This document shows positions 42,691 through 54,818 of a stretch of 64,000 bases of DNA, one piece after another. The notes below the pieces were generated by a model that saw nothing but the letters and a program-made list of their open reading frames with translations, was not told the origin of the DNA and made no database searches. How positions within the stretch are numbered: position 1 is the first letter of the stretch; every line of letters starts with the position of its first letter. The position numbers were made by a program, and so were the translations under genes. Source of the stretch: Stenopsyche tienmushanensis (Eukaryota > Arthropoda > Insecta > Trichoptera > Stenopsychidae); NCBI GenBank assembly GCA_008973525.1, contig WACJ01000308.1:186001-250000 (forward strand), read 5' to 3'.

Positions 42691-43619
42691 CTGCTTGGAA
42701 GTATCAGTAGAGCAATCAATGGGCTAGTCATCAAGATATGGCCCAAAATTGCCCGAAGGCTCGTCAAAACGTATGGTTACATAAAAATCTCGACTTTAAG
42801 GTTGGCCCATTGTGCGGCATTCGCAGTTTTGAGAGACCTTTGCTTCTTAAACATACTCGTCAATTAAAAAATATGTTTAAAATCAATATTAAACAATAAG
42901 ACAATTTATCATTTTAGCTGACAATACCACAAGAAACTTCAATAGAACATGTTGAACTAGAATCAAAGTTTCTGGTTATATATCAACGGACAGCTTTGAA
43001 TATGTATAAAACATTTATATCAATATTATTTTACTCTTATCAATCTTTATCACCATTAAAAATGAAAGCAAATTCTTTCGCGGTATTTTTGAAGTGAAAC
43101 TTCTATAGATGCGGTAAGGCAAATTGACGTGAACGTCACAAAAATTGAAACTCCAACCGGTGTTTTTTTTGGAAAGAGAGAGCGAATACTTTCTAATCTT
43201 CTCGTCTCTGTCGCACAACCGGGTATATAGATACGCTAAGCATAGGTGCCGCGCCGCCTCTACTGTGTGTGTAGCATAAGCCAATCACTAGACTAGTAGA
43301 AAACATATTTTATTATATATTACACAGATACAGTTTCATCTTTTAGCCAATAATTTAATTTAAATAATCTTGTTGAAATTTTGTGTTTTTCTTTTCGGTG
43401 TATTTATGCATTAATTCATAATTAATTTCAAACAAGCGGTTTTTAACCAGTAGCTTTACGATCTAAGCAAGTCTTCACTTTTTCAAGTACACTCTGTGCT
43501 CGAAGCTATCGGTAAACTTTATTTATCAACTAGTCTGTATTTATATTTTAATAATTTCTCATAGCATTCCATGTGTTATTAAATTAGGATTTTATTATAT
43601 ACATTCAAGCGTAACAACC
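42691..43619. other. Spacer, no gene seen
   Basis: Upstream flank of the minus-strand gene. A GC-richer patch at 43130-43290 carries an 89-codon minus ORF without recognisable domain. Confidence 0.4.
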
Positions 43620-44115
43620 AGAGCTTGTACAAAAACCGACATTTTTCAAAACCGGTTTTCGGTTTTTGATTTTCGAATAAAACCGGCTTCTACCGGTTTT
43701 CGGTTTTAAGAAATACATGATAAAAAAAATAACAGATATATTAAAATTATTCGAATTTTATTCAATGTTAAAAGCATTACACAGACATTTACAATGTCTA
43801 TTAAACATTATTAAATAAAATATTATATAATAACCAAAAATAATAATGCAATCATTGGTGTATGCAATGAAACATTATTAAGCCAAATTTAAAATTATCA
43901 GAACAATCAATAATCATAACAAAATATTTAGTTATTATATATAGTTGTCATTTGGAGATGTTATTGAAGTGAAAAAATGAGATATTAATTATAGTTTCCA
44001 AAATTAGTCCATAATATAGTCCAAAATTCTTAGATAATGAAAAAAAAAAATTTTATATTCAAAACCGGATTTTTAGTATAAAAAACCGGTTTTTGGAAAC
44101 CGACAAGCACTAGTA
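43620..44115. mobile_element. AACCGGTT-rich hAT-like non-autonomous element, copy 2 (inverted)
   Basis: Starts AGCTTGTACAAAAACCGAC with AAAACCGGTTTTCGGTTTTTG and ends GGTTTTTGGAAACCGACAAGC. Reverse-complement relation to 38595-39300; together the copies define the terminal sequence GCTTGTCGGTTT. About 490 bases. Confidence 0.7.
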
Positions 44116-45596
44116 ACAACATGTTACAAACATGTAAATTTATTTTAACAAATCGATTTTAAATTTATCGATAATTTCTCTTTTGTGAGTCGTTACTTAT
44201 ATTACATGCAATTGCATTAACAGAAGTTTCTTGTAACATTTATAGTCAGAGAAGAAAGATTATTTTGATATTCATGTTAATATTATTTACAAAAATGAAC
44301 ACTTCTCTTTTTAGAGCTATTGTGTAAATTAATAGTTCATGGGTAACCTGTTTTGATTTATTAATCATCTCTGGATCAAAAATCAGAATAAATGTAGATC
44401 GAATTACTGGATACTGGAACTCACTATCTGGATATGAACTGGAACCTTTGATTAAGAATCCAAGAATTTTTCATTGCGAGAAAAAATATTGAAATTGTCT
44501 TTAGAGCATCATTATCTGTTTTATATCCTATGCTATGATAATTTAGAGTTTTTCAAACATTCCCACGGAAACAAAAACAATAGACAGACATCTTTATTAA
44601 AATTTAGTTCTTATGTAACAAATATCACCGTTATAATCGATTTCATATAAGTCTTACTGTTATTATTAAATAAATTATCAATAAGACAAAATTGGAAAAA
44701 AAATCTTATATATTTAAGCTTAAAATCTCAATATCTATTCCGATGTGTGTAAAGTTTGAGAAGAGTTGGACTTGCGTGTATTCAAACTGGTACTAGAGGC
44801 AATAGTACCTTTATCAATATAGTGTATCCATGATGAAATCTATAATACACATTGGCTTAACATTTTTTTTATCATTTTTAACGTCCACATATATACAACC
44901 ATATTCGAAGGCTCAATTTTCATAACATTTAGAGCGATGGTGCAACGCCAATCGAAACATGTCACTCCATTAGTGCACCATAAAATATGTGCTCAATGGG
45001 GCCCTTTCAGTTTGGCGTTTCCACCCATTTTAAAACCATACCAACTTCAGCACTAAAATATGCATGCAATAATAAAACAGATATTAATTTTCAAAGTAGT
45101 TTTATTTTAATGTTTTTTTTTATATATTATTTTACAATGAGTATTTTAAGAAGGGTGCTAAAATTACAAAAGTATACTTAAATACATCTTATAATTCGTA
45201 AATCTGAAAAGTATTCAGTCGTAAGCGATCGAATAAATTGTAGTCACACTCTTCAAACAACAGGGCTCGAGAAAGATGAAGGATCGTAAAAACGTAGATG
45301 TATAAATAAAATTAAGAATAAATATGAAAAATCGATGAAGGTGCATAGTTAACCCTTTGAAGAACGTGGCGAATTTATTCTTTGAAGCGCTTTATCGACG
45401 AATATTGATCAGATTTAATAAGATCATCATTGCCTACATACATTATACATAAATGGGGTCCATCCTTTTGTGTGTTGTGCGGACTCAACCCGCCTCGTTT
45501 GATATCGAGAATGGACTTGACGATGGGATTTTTTTATTTCGAAAAATAAATATAGCGAGTATTATTAGATGGAGACGTTTTCAAATGGTGTCAGAT
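44116..45596. other. Spacer, no gene seen
   Basis: AT-rich; the end borders the 3' part of the minus-strand gene at 45597. A 79-codon plus ORF at 45453-45692 is partly a shadow of that gene's last exon. Confidence 0.45.
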
Positions 45597-47489
45597 TTAA
45601 TGGTATCCATGGTACAATGGGGCGTGGGCGATGGGGGCGGCTACGACGGTCTTGACGACTGGGGCAGGGTGGGCAGCGTGGCCAGATTTTGAAACGACTG
45701 CGTTGAAGCTGAAATAGTAAATGAGACATGTGTGCCATTAAAGGTGATTGTTGCGAATTTAGTTTTATGGAAATTCAAATAAGCCCGTAAAAGACCGGTT
45801 ATTAGCGATATATTAATGCGACTTTTGAGAATTGTATGAAAGTCGTTTTGAGCCAAAAGAGAGCAATGCGCTGCAAGGGACAGGTTTAATGTTCAGTAAC
45901 TGGTTCAATGTGTGGTAATACGCCCAGCTTTTTTTAAATTTATGCTATCTTATGTATTTTTTTGAAAATCATAAATCTTACCCATTGTGGTCATCAGCGG
46001 TGTAGTCTACGGTTCTGATGGTGCCATCGGGTTCAACGAGGGAGTATTGTCCCTTGACGACATCTCCATCTCTGGCTTCCCATTGGCTCTTTTGGTCACC
46101 GGTGTGATGGTCAGTTACTCCATAGTTGAATTGGTATTTAGGGTGAGCCTAATGAATTAAATCTTATTAGGATCAAAATTTCGATCAAAAATATTTTCAT
46201 AAAAGGGTTCATAAAGACGTACATAGATTTCAACTGGAGCATGAGCGATGGCTGGGGCAGCGTAGGCGGGAGCGGCATAGTGGGCGGGCGCAACTACGGC
46301 AGAGTGACCTTTAAAAAATGTTTAAAAATTGTTATTAATCAACCCTTAACAAAAAATCCTAGATCATTTTATTTTACTCCGGGATACTTCTTGAGCCGAT
46401 CCGCCTATTTGCATACGACATCGCGTAACCATTACACAACTGTAGGTCAGAACGAAAGTAAAAGCTCTCATAACAAGAAACGTTAGCTGGCGGCCACACC
46501 GCATCTTGCTGGTCATGACCGTGAATTGTATTAACGAAAGTGAATGGTCACGGACTACTAACATACATCAGCGATCATCTAAGAAAGTGATCCACTTATT
46601 TTCGCTCAAATATAAATATTTTTAATTTACCAATGCTGAGTGCTGGCGCGGCATATCCATGGGCGATGGCTGGTGCGGCATATCCATGGGCGATTGCTGG
46701 TGCGGCATATCCATGGGCGAGTGCTGGGGCGTATCCGTATCCGGAATAAGCATGTCCTGCATAAGCTGGTGCGGCAATGATTCCAGCTTGGGAGACAGCC
46801 AAGAGGGCGCTCAAACAGATTACCTGCGAGCATACAAAATATGAATATTTCTCAAGAGCCAATATGATCGCGTTCAATATTCTAAATGTCCACATCGTGT
46901 GTTTGTGATTGTCGTTCATATTGCGAATTTATTCCGCAAAAATGTCGGCATAGGTGGGTCTTTGCCCTCATTATTCCATCTGACATATCAACCGGTATAT
47001 GCGCTTTAACACGAGACACTGTCAGAATTTAAACAGTGATATGCAATTCCGACCGATCGAATCGCGCTTTGAAAGGTTTAAAGTTCATTAAAACATTTGA
47101 TATGTGGGACTTATTTTTGCATGCGACATATGTTTATGGCGATACATTGCTAAAAAATATATGATATGATAAAATGAATTCTATCGATGATAAAATAAAT
47201 TGATTATCATCAAGGCGTGTTCGATGTTATTATTATTATTACATAAAGTATACGAATTTATGCGAGCGAAACAATGACGTTAATTCATGCGCGATATTAA
47301 ACTTACTGGGGCTGAGATTATTATCATTATTATTATATGACATATGTTTTTAATGATATTAAATATGCTTTTGATAAAAATGCATGTTTTTTCGCATATG
47401 TTATAAAAAATATAACATATGCGGTGATTGAAATGTGGATAAATTCGCATGTGTGAGATATTGCACTGGGCCCTCACCTGACCGAACAT
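45597..47489 (-). CDS. RR-2 cuticular protein, Ala/Pro-rich, five exons
   Basis: Secreted RR-2 protein, 189 residues. Exons in transcript order: 47489-47478 (M-F-G-Q), 46823-46631, 46308-46223, 46148-45982, 45708-45597. Exon 2: signal peptide [33 protein letters not shown], then three copies of the 9-residue unit [10 protein letters not shown]. An extra phase-1 intron splits Gly (ATT-G|GT) so a separate 86-base exon supplies [20 protein letters not shown] and ends VEIY. RR-2 exon: [48 protein letters not shown]. Tail (split codon GG|C): [20 protein letters not shown], then [14 protein letters not shown]. The longer Ala/Val/Pro tail and five-exon structure set it apart from the other genes. 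Higher GC than its neighbours, mostly from Ala/Gly/Pro codons. Intact. Confidence 0.9.
46655..46735 (-). repeat. Three tandem 27-base coding repeats
   Basis: The unit reads GCATATCCATGGGCGATGGC-like on the plus strand, repeating every 27 bases, and encodes AHGYAAPAI three times on the minus strand within exon 2. Confidence 0.75.
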
Positions 47490-47560
47490 GTTGAATTGGG
47501 TTTTTTTCTAAGTCACTAGCACTCGCTTGTCAGACTATTGTCCACCTGAACTGGTGCTTT

Positions 47561-47599
47561 ACTGATGATATGTCCAGTATCAGCTTGGCCTTTTATATA
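47561..47599 (-). promoter_or_regulatory. TATA box and initiator of the gene at 45597-47489
   Basis: Minus-strand TATATAAAAG at 47590-47599 and TCAGT at 47561-47565, about 34 bases apart. Confidence 0.68.
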
Positions 47600-49400
47600 T
47601 AAGTCCGTCAGACAGTCACCGCCCTCTATTCCTAGCCATACCACCTCCAAGAGGATATGGTACGACAGTAGAATGACTCTCGGAAAATATACGGATACAG
47701 CTCCGCGAAAAGGATCTCTATTTGCTGACCATTGTACAATTGTCCGTCATATCCTTGATTCCTCTCAAGTATCATATCCTCATATCATTCGACCCACTTT
47801 TAATTCGTGCCCAGGTCATAAATTCATCCAGTCTTTTAAAATATTCGCTGACTAAGTTCACGATTGCATGAAGTATGCCCATGTTCATTAGCGAACAGAT
47901 TTATAATTTATTTGATCAAATAATATTCGATGCGTTTATTCTATTTTAAATATATATATATATATATATAAATTAAGAAAAATATTTATGTAGATGTTTT
48001 TTTTTTAAATCAATCCTAAATTATAGATTGAATGTATCCAATAACTTGTCGATACCATATGGTATATTATCGAGCATGTTTTATTTAGAATTTAAATTTT
48101 GTACATAAAAAATAATGATTTAGGGGTTTATCGTCGATTCGATCATACGCACATACAATCTTTATAATGATTGAAGACATTATTCAATACGGACGGGATG
48201 TAAATCACGAGAATCTTCTAAATTATATAGATGTTTAATAGAATAAACATTTCAAATTAATTAACAATATATCTTATAGCAATGCGAATCGTTGATTTTA
48301 AATAGATTGAGTGCTTAACTTTTTTACAGATGCTAAAAGATAATGGTCCAATTGATTTATTGGGGCTTTTGCAGATCGAGCCGCAAAATGGCTAAATCCA
48401 CATTTTTTCATTTGGGCACATCGATTATCCTTGACGTGACTAATATCCGCGTTTTGAACTTTATTGAATTATGTGGAATTGGAGGCAATTATTGCGATTA
48501 AGTCTCGCAATTTAACGAACTGTGTTATTTTTTTGCATTCATATCCATAACTGACAATTACACCATGGCGTTGCCATTAATGAACGAACACATTTTCATT
48601 TTATTCCATCGACACAATAATCGGTATTTTCGGTTCAAGGATATTCTTGAAAATTCGTATTATTCATCGTTGTAGATCTGATGGAGTTTATTGCAGGTCA
48701 TTAAAAGCTATCTCAGATAAGACATGCTGAGCAGGATAGATGTCCGAATTTCTTTTAAAAATGTGGTCTAGATCGCATTTATCTAAACGTCAAGCACAAA
48801 GGATCAATTTTTTTAAGCACTTAAGATTATTTAAGGTCAGATCTGATGTCGGATATTTATCAAAACTGTTCCAAAAGTCATCATCGCTCTAATCACAGGC
48901 TTTGATGTTTTTGTCTGGAACCATATTGATCAACTTCGACGGCTCGCGTTATTAATTATTCAATTGCTCAAAATCAACTCGCATTATTCAAAGTTAACAA
49001 TGCAGATTTGATTGATTGATATATGAGCGATTTTTTACGACGGCCACTGAGGAAGTTATTGTATCCGGTTCGAAATAGAGCCTCCGGGGTTAAAATCACC
49101 CGAGTAATTATTTTTAAGTTGCTCTCATTATGGCACTTTTAACAAATGCACCTTTCCGCAATTGTTCTAAAGGCTAAGCATGGTATTGTTAATTGTATAA
49201 AAAAGGCAAACATTTTCAAGCAATACAATTAATTCGGTAACCGACAAACAATGAGCAAATAGAATGTAGGGTTTATTTGAAAATTTGACTTTTATTCCAT
49301 GCATTTTCATTTTTATTTCGAAATATAGTTCACTCTAGAAATAGATTTTGGTACTATGATCTCTGAATTTTATTTGTGAGTACTTACTCAGCGAGCTACC
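47600..49400. other. Start of the gene-less right part
   Basis: No coding exon recognised. A short (AT)n run lies at about 47950-47972. The cuticle gene cluster ends at about 47.6 kb as far as this window shows. Confidence 0.5.
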
Positions 49401-49404
49401 TGGT

Positions 49405-50200
49405 TGAAAGTATCAAAAAGGGCTATTACGATCCCGGGATCTCGGGATCCCGGACAGTTTTAAGTGCCCATGAATCCCGGGACTAGTAAACGTAATCCCG
49501 AAAAATTCGGAATTGAAATTTTTATCTAACGGAAATCTTACACCTCACCAGCACGATGAAGGCTACTAAATCGAGACATTCCCGCTGAAATCTGGACGCT
49601 TGGAAACAGTGGCCTAACTACTAATTGGTGAGCTTAGGCGACGCCCAGGGGCAGTAACTGTCTAATCTATGTATACATATATGTAGCACATACATGTTTT
49701 TCAAATTGTTATATTAACCGTTCCCTACCGGTGATGTATTTACTACACCTCGGCTCTAATAATGGGAATATCGATATGAAATATAATAGATACGGGGTTC
49801 AGAATTTTTGTATTCCTCCATGATATAATTACGAATCACATCAAAGTATTATAGTACATAAGTATTCATCTGCAGCGACGGAAATAAATAATTTGTCGGG
49901 AAATCGGGAATTTTGCGAGTTTTAGTCCGTGTCTCAGCAAAAAGGAATTTTATCAGTCACATTGATGGTGTTATATGAAAATGAGGGCTCATGCGGTCAT
50001 CAACTCGAAGTAGCATTTAAATATCTGATGACGATATCTCCAACGAGTGTGGAGGCTGAGCGAGCATTTTCAGCAGCAAGTTGCCTGACTTCCAAAATCA
50101 GATCCAGACTAAATGACGAAACACTCGATGCTTTAATTATTAATTAGCCCGAAATCCCGAGATCGAATTTTGACTCAGGATTGGATTCTCTACTCATTAA
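49405..50200 (+). mobile_element. hAT transposon relic with C-terminal dimerisation region
   Basis: The ORF at 49929-50147 reads EVAFKYLMTISPTSVEAERA, FSAASCLTSKIRSRLNDETL, DALIIN, the conserved C-terminal hAT dimerisation segment (PxSxxAERxFSxxxxlxxxxRxxLxxxxxxxL). At the left, 49433-49500 is rich in CCCGGGAT-type palindromic repeats (GATCCCGGGATCTCGGGATC), and CCCGAAATCCCGAGATC at 50149-50166 mirrors them, as subterminal repeats would. The rest of the transposase is lost. Confidence 0.82.
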
Positions 50201-51480
50201 AATAACAAAAATAAGTAACAAGAAGGGCTTTGATCTAAAATTTGACAATTTAATCCTTTAAAAATATATGAAAATACCTATCTGATGTAATCTTCGACGA
50301 TCATGAAATTCATTGCTCTTAAGGCAAGACTTCATCAAATCAATTTTGATTTATTTCCAGTCAATTAAATCACCCCCGTAATAAATATCAATTGCATCAT
50401 TATGCATATTTGACAAATTTGTCAGATGCTTACAAGTACAAATTTGATTTAATACTTTGAGTTACGCCAAGCTATAATTTTGCGTTTGAGTCACCATAAT
50501 CCATGAATGAATCGTAATTATATGGGGAAAATTGATAATTTATATTCATAAATCCAACTCGATATATAATCACACTCCATTATTACAATCTAAGATCGAT
50601 ATTGCAATAAGATATCTCTATTGTCGACGAAATGTCATTGATAAATATTAATATTAATCCATGAGTTTTCCACATTTTTTTAAATCAAATTCTCATTTAA
50701 ACGGCTCAAAATTGGACATGACTTTTCTATTTTTCTTCGGCGAACCCTTGCAAGGTCGATTTTAACAGTACGCTCAAATAAGCACGATTCAACAGAATTG
50801 TCCAAGAAAAAAAAATGTATCGCCTCGATTTTCCCAGATCTCAACAGTCACGCTTCTGTAAGTGCGAATGATACACTGTTTCAATTAAATCCAACTAAAT
50901 TTAAAAAATCCCACAATAAAATTATAATATTGTTGTACAGTTACCTGAAAACATCATGCCCTTACATTAACATTATTGTCACGGTACATTTATGCGGCAC
51001 ACAATCGATCCTATATTTAAGATTTTCATCAATAATTCATCAAACATCTCGATGGCTTCCTTTGTAACTCTTCTCGGCGCTAAAGAACCATCAGAAAATA
51101 TCACTTGGGATTCATTTTTTGCAACACGAAAAACGCATCAATATAGTGTTTACTTTTAATAAAAGCCATATAATTATTTTTGCTAATAAGAGAAGCAATC
51201 GACCGCAAATAAATCCTCAGCTTAATTATTCATAAGTATATACGCGTGTGAAAGTATTTATCATATTATTTACTGATATACATTACAATTATGTGCGTTT
51301 GTGGTTAATGATTGACATTTTCCAGTTATGACAACACTTATCATTTTTTCTATCTGACAATTTCTACACTTAGATGTAATTATACCTGGACATTTCAAAT
51401 TTCTTCATACTCGATGTTTTAAGCACAATTCCGAACGGCTTTGTAACCACATTCGTCGATTTTTATTAGATATTGCATAT
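50201..51480. other. Spacer, no gene seen
   Basis: AT-rich; an 89-codon ORF at 50798-51067 has no recognisable domain. Confidence 0.45.
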
Positions 51481-51499
51481 GTTTGATAATAAATACATA

Positions 51500-51955
51500 A
51501 CATATGCTATAACAGACGATAGTGATCACCATATGAGATTTTTCAAGCGACGTTTTATGTGGTGGTTTTCCATTACCTTCCATATATATTTTGCTACCCA
51601 TTAAATTGTTCTTCTTCTTAATGTGCCATATCTGGCATAAGATGTATGCATTCTCCATAGAAGATCTTACTAGGGAAAATATTTAATGTGGTGGTTTCCC
51701 GTTGCCTTCCAAACGTAATAAAGTAAGGATAGGATTATTTGGAAAGATAGGAGAGGTGAGAATCTGTGAGTGAGCTTTTTCAAATCTAGGAAACCTGGAT
51801 CAAAACGATCGATCAGAAATATTGATAATTCCGATCACCCAAATTTCTTGATATGGTGATTTTTTTTCATAGTCTGGATTTGAACCCTAATCTTTATAAT
51901 GAGAGTCCAGGGTTTAAGTCACTATAGTAACATTTGGTTATTAAATTGTTAGTAA
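51500..51955 (-). mobile_element. Second SINE/LINE-tail family, tRNA-like head
   Basis: GTGGTGGTTTTCCATTACC (51559) and GTGGTGGTTTCCCGTTGCC (51689) are two copies of a motif whose complement, GGCAACGGGAAACCACC, is common in SINE/LINE bodies. At 51888-51945 the minus strand reads ACTATAGTGACTTAAACC, then GGACTCTCATTATAAAG and GGGTTCAAATCC, a tRNA-like head with a good box B. The boundaries and unity of this segment are uncertain. Confidence 0.45.
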
Positions 51956-52413
51956 AGTAACATTCTTTCAATTTTTTTCAACATTAATTACAAGGATCCA
52001 GGAATTAGCCAACAATACCAACGCAAGAATATTAATACAAACTACAAGACAGAGATCGTGTACAATGCTGTTGCTGGACTGGGTACAATAAAATTCAAAA
52101 CTAACCACAAAAATATTAATCCACCAATTTACTTATACAGCCATTGCTTTAAATCATTCTCAGTCTCAAGAATTTAACGGAGAACATAGATTTTTAATAT
52201 GTTCAAATGAAGAAAAATATATAATAAAAGTACATTGACCATCTTTTGGTTTCTTAAGCATCTATTTGGTAACACAAGTGCTTAGATTATAGGAGAGCAT
52301 CGAACCGGAACGAAACCGAAAACCGATATAAATGCTAGGAACTTAATCAAAATCAAAACTGAAATGAAAAAAATAACAGTTCGAAGCCCTGCATTATAGT
52401 CATAATTTTAAAT

Positions 52414-52453
52414 GACTTATACTTTGGTTATTTTTATAACCAAAGTATAAGTC
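52414..52453. repeat. Perfect 18-base hairpin
   Basis: Arms 52414-52431 and 52436-52453 (GACTTATACTTTGGTTAT and its complement) with a TTTT loop. It sits immediately left of a GC-rich island. Confidence 0.85.
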
Positions 52454-52469
52454 AATTATACGCGTTACC

Positions 52470-52790
52470 TTTTTCGATTGGGTGGTGACGCGCAGGAGGC
52501 GGATTTTGGGAAGGGTCATCAATTAACCTTGGCTGCGGGAAGACGTCCTTCCCGCAGTCAGATCTCTCTCTCTCTCGCGTTTAATAAAGAATCTCTAGAT
52601 ACCGTCGACTATCGACGTCCGTCCACCCCCACCCATCCGTCCGGCTACATAACGACCAGAAAGAAGAACGATCCAACGCGCTAACGCGGCCATCCCAACG
52701 AGCATGTATGAGCGGGGCATCGCCCGGAGATTCTGCTCCACGGGCGCCCTCGCTCCGACGCTTCACTGGTGTCAGAAGTGCGATTAAATT
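52470..52790 (+). mobile_element. GC-rich island, probable LTR end with primer-binding-like site
   Basis: About 300 bases with base composition unlike the surroundings, ending CTTCACTGGTGTCAGAAGTG near 52762-52781. A sequence ...CACTGGTGTCAGAAATACGG occurs on the minus strand at about 61872-61891, also at the edge of a GC-richer block and followed by an ORF start. 'TGGTGTCAGAA' directly after a CA-ending segment resembles an LTR end plus tRNA primer-binding site of Ty3/gypsy-type retrotransposons (inference). It includes a TCTCTCTCTC run and AATAAA near 52581-52592, possible LTR polyadenylation signal. Confidence 0.45.
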
Positions 52791-54810
52791 ATGAATTATA
52801 TCTGCTCATATTAACAACACCATTGCTTGGAAATGAAAATGCGCCCACACTACATATCCTTAAAAATTCATTTTATATTTATTAATATTCTCTCATTTGT
52901 GACCCGTATTTTATATATTGCAATTGTATTTATAAAAAAAATGCTTATAATATTTTAAGTTATATCTATTCAAAATTTAGTTTACATCAGTTCATTCGGT
53001 TTACACCAATAACCTCCCACTGTCCGGTTTCCATTCTTTGTTAGCTAAGCAATTTATCACTCAGAATAAATTTTCCTGTATAAATGAAACTCAAACGTTC
53101 TTCATCCTTTTTTTTGCTTTTTCCTCTATGTTGATGATTTTTTGCCATTGGTTGTATCTAATCAGCTAATTCGTATTTTATGGCTTTTTTAAATGATGAT
53201 AGGCAAACACAAGTATAAATATAATAAATGCTAAAAATTCAAGCCTTAGTAACATAAGCTATGCAATTCTTATTGGTTTTTGATGCCCATTCATTATAAT
53301 AAATTTTATGGAATTGTTTATATTATAAATACCACAGACATTAAATCTATGTCAAGAAGAATTGTTTCTTAACAAAGGCGTTATTTCAGAATAAATATCA
53401 GTTCTAATGATCAATCAATCTGACTAATTTTACAATTTCAGGGTGAAAATAATTAGTTTAGTATTGATATTGCAAATGATGTGAGTTGAGAATGTTAAAT
53501 AGTACCTTTGATTGATGAATCAATGAAAATGGAAATGAACATCATTAATTTGTGTCTGCTATATTTATCCATTAATCTACCCACATATGAACAAATTATG
53601 ATTAAAAGAGCTTAAAACTGTCTTATAAATCTATCTTAAGTGTAGTAAGATGTTATTGAAATCAGGGACAATTTATTTCATTAAATCTAGCGGTTTTCCT
53701 CGTGGAAACTGTTCGCCTCAGATGACTATATTACATAGTCAAACACTATGACATGACTATGCATACATAAATTTTGCATTCATTGAGCAATTAATTGCTA
53801 CAAAGTGATGAAATTTTCCGTTTTATAGCTCGCCATGATTTTGTCAATCCGCCTCGTTAGTATATCTGCGTCTGTCATACAAAGTCAAAATCTGGAAACG
53901 GCTATAAAATACAATTTACTGCATTTTGTACGAAGTCGTTAAGTAACAGTCGCATTGTATAAAGTATATGTAACAATTACTACGGAGTCCGATTGCAACA
54001 TGCATTCTTGTAGGCACCTAAACCCATAAACTTGCAGGCTACGCTCTATGTGTGCTAAAATGTTAACGCGTGCAAAACAACACGAATTGCGTACGTTCTT
54101 AAAAATATGTCGATATTTATTGGAAATAAGACTGATCAGTAGTTAAGGTCAAGGTTTGCAAAGTGAGTGGTCACTGTTCCAAAGAATATTCTATTATTGG
54201 TTTAATTGCTTCGGTGGTATTTTTTCTTATTGTATGATGATGAAGGTCGGACAGGCACTTTATTGTACAGAAGTATGAAAACAGTATTTTTTCAACTCTA
54301 TCCGTATTATAAATGTATCATTCCCGGATGATTGATATCGATCGATATCGATAAAGAATATAATAATGCATTTTTTATATATTAAATCAAATTAGAATTA
54401 TTAAAAGTGTTGAACAATATCCTCCAAAAGAACTGATACGTAGATATTGATGTGAAACCAATTTACTAAACAAAATTTTATTGCGTTTCTTTCTTCAAAA
54501 TAATTCAATCGCAAATTCAAATGGTTATTCAGGGAAATCATTATAACTTTGAATCTATCGACGATGATTTTGAAATATGGAATCATAACTTATCCATCAA
54601 ATAATTTAGACAGTCAAAATTGATTGCAGGTTGAAAAAAATATGATCAACATCAATTCAACGTATAATTCTTACCAAGCCTATTTGAAAAATATTAGATG
54701 TAATAGAACTTGCTAGCTTATAACGATATGAATATGGAAGATATTTAATAAATACAGGTAGAAAAACAGATTGACTAGAGATTTGAGCTCAGATTTTTCG
54801 ATACTAATTC
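52791..54810. other. Spacer, no gene seen
   Basis: AT-rich; no coding or RNA gene recognised. A short ATCGATATCGATCGATATCGAT-like run lies near 54330-54352. Confidence 0.45.
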
Positions 54811-54818
54811 TATATTTC

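Noticed and set aside
50798..51067. 89-codon plus ORF starting MSKKKK
   Set aside because: No recognisable domain, no promoter, composition like random AT-rich sequence.
51888..51945. Possible functional tRNA gene
   Set aside because: Has box-like elements but no convincing cloverleaf ends; better explained as the head of a SINE.
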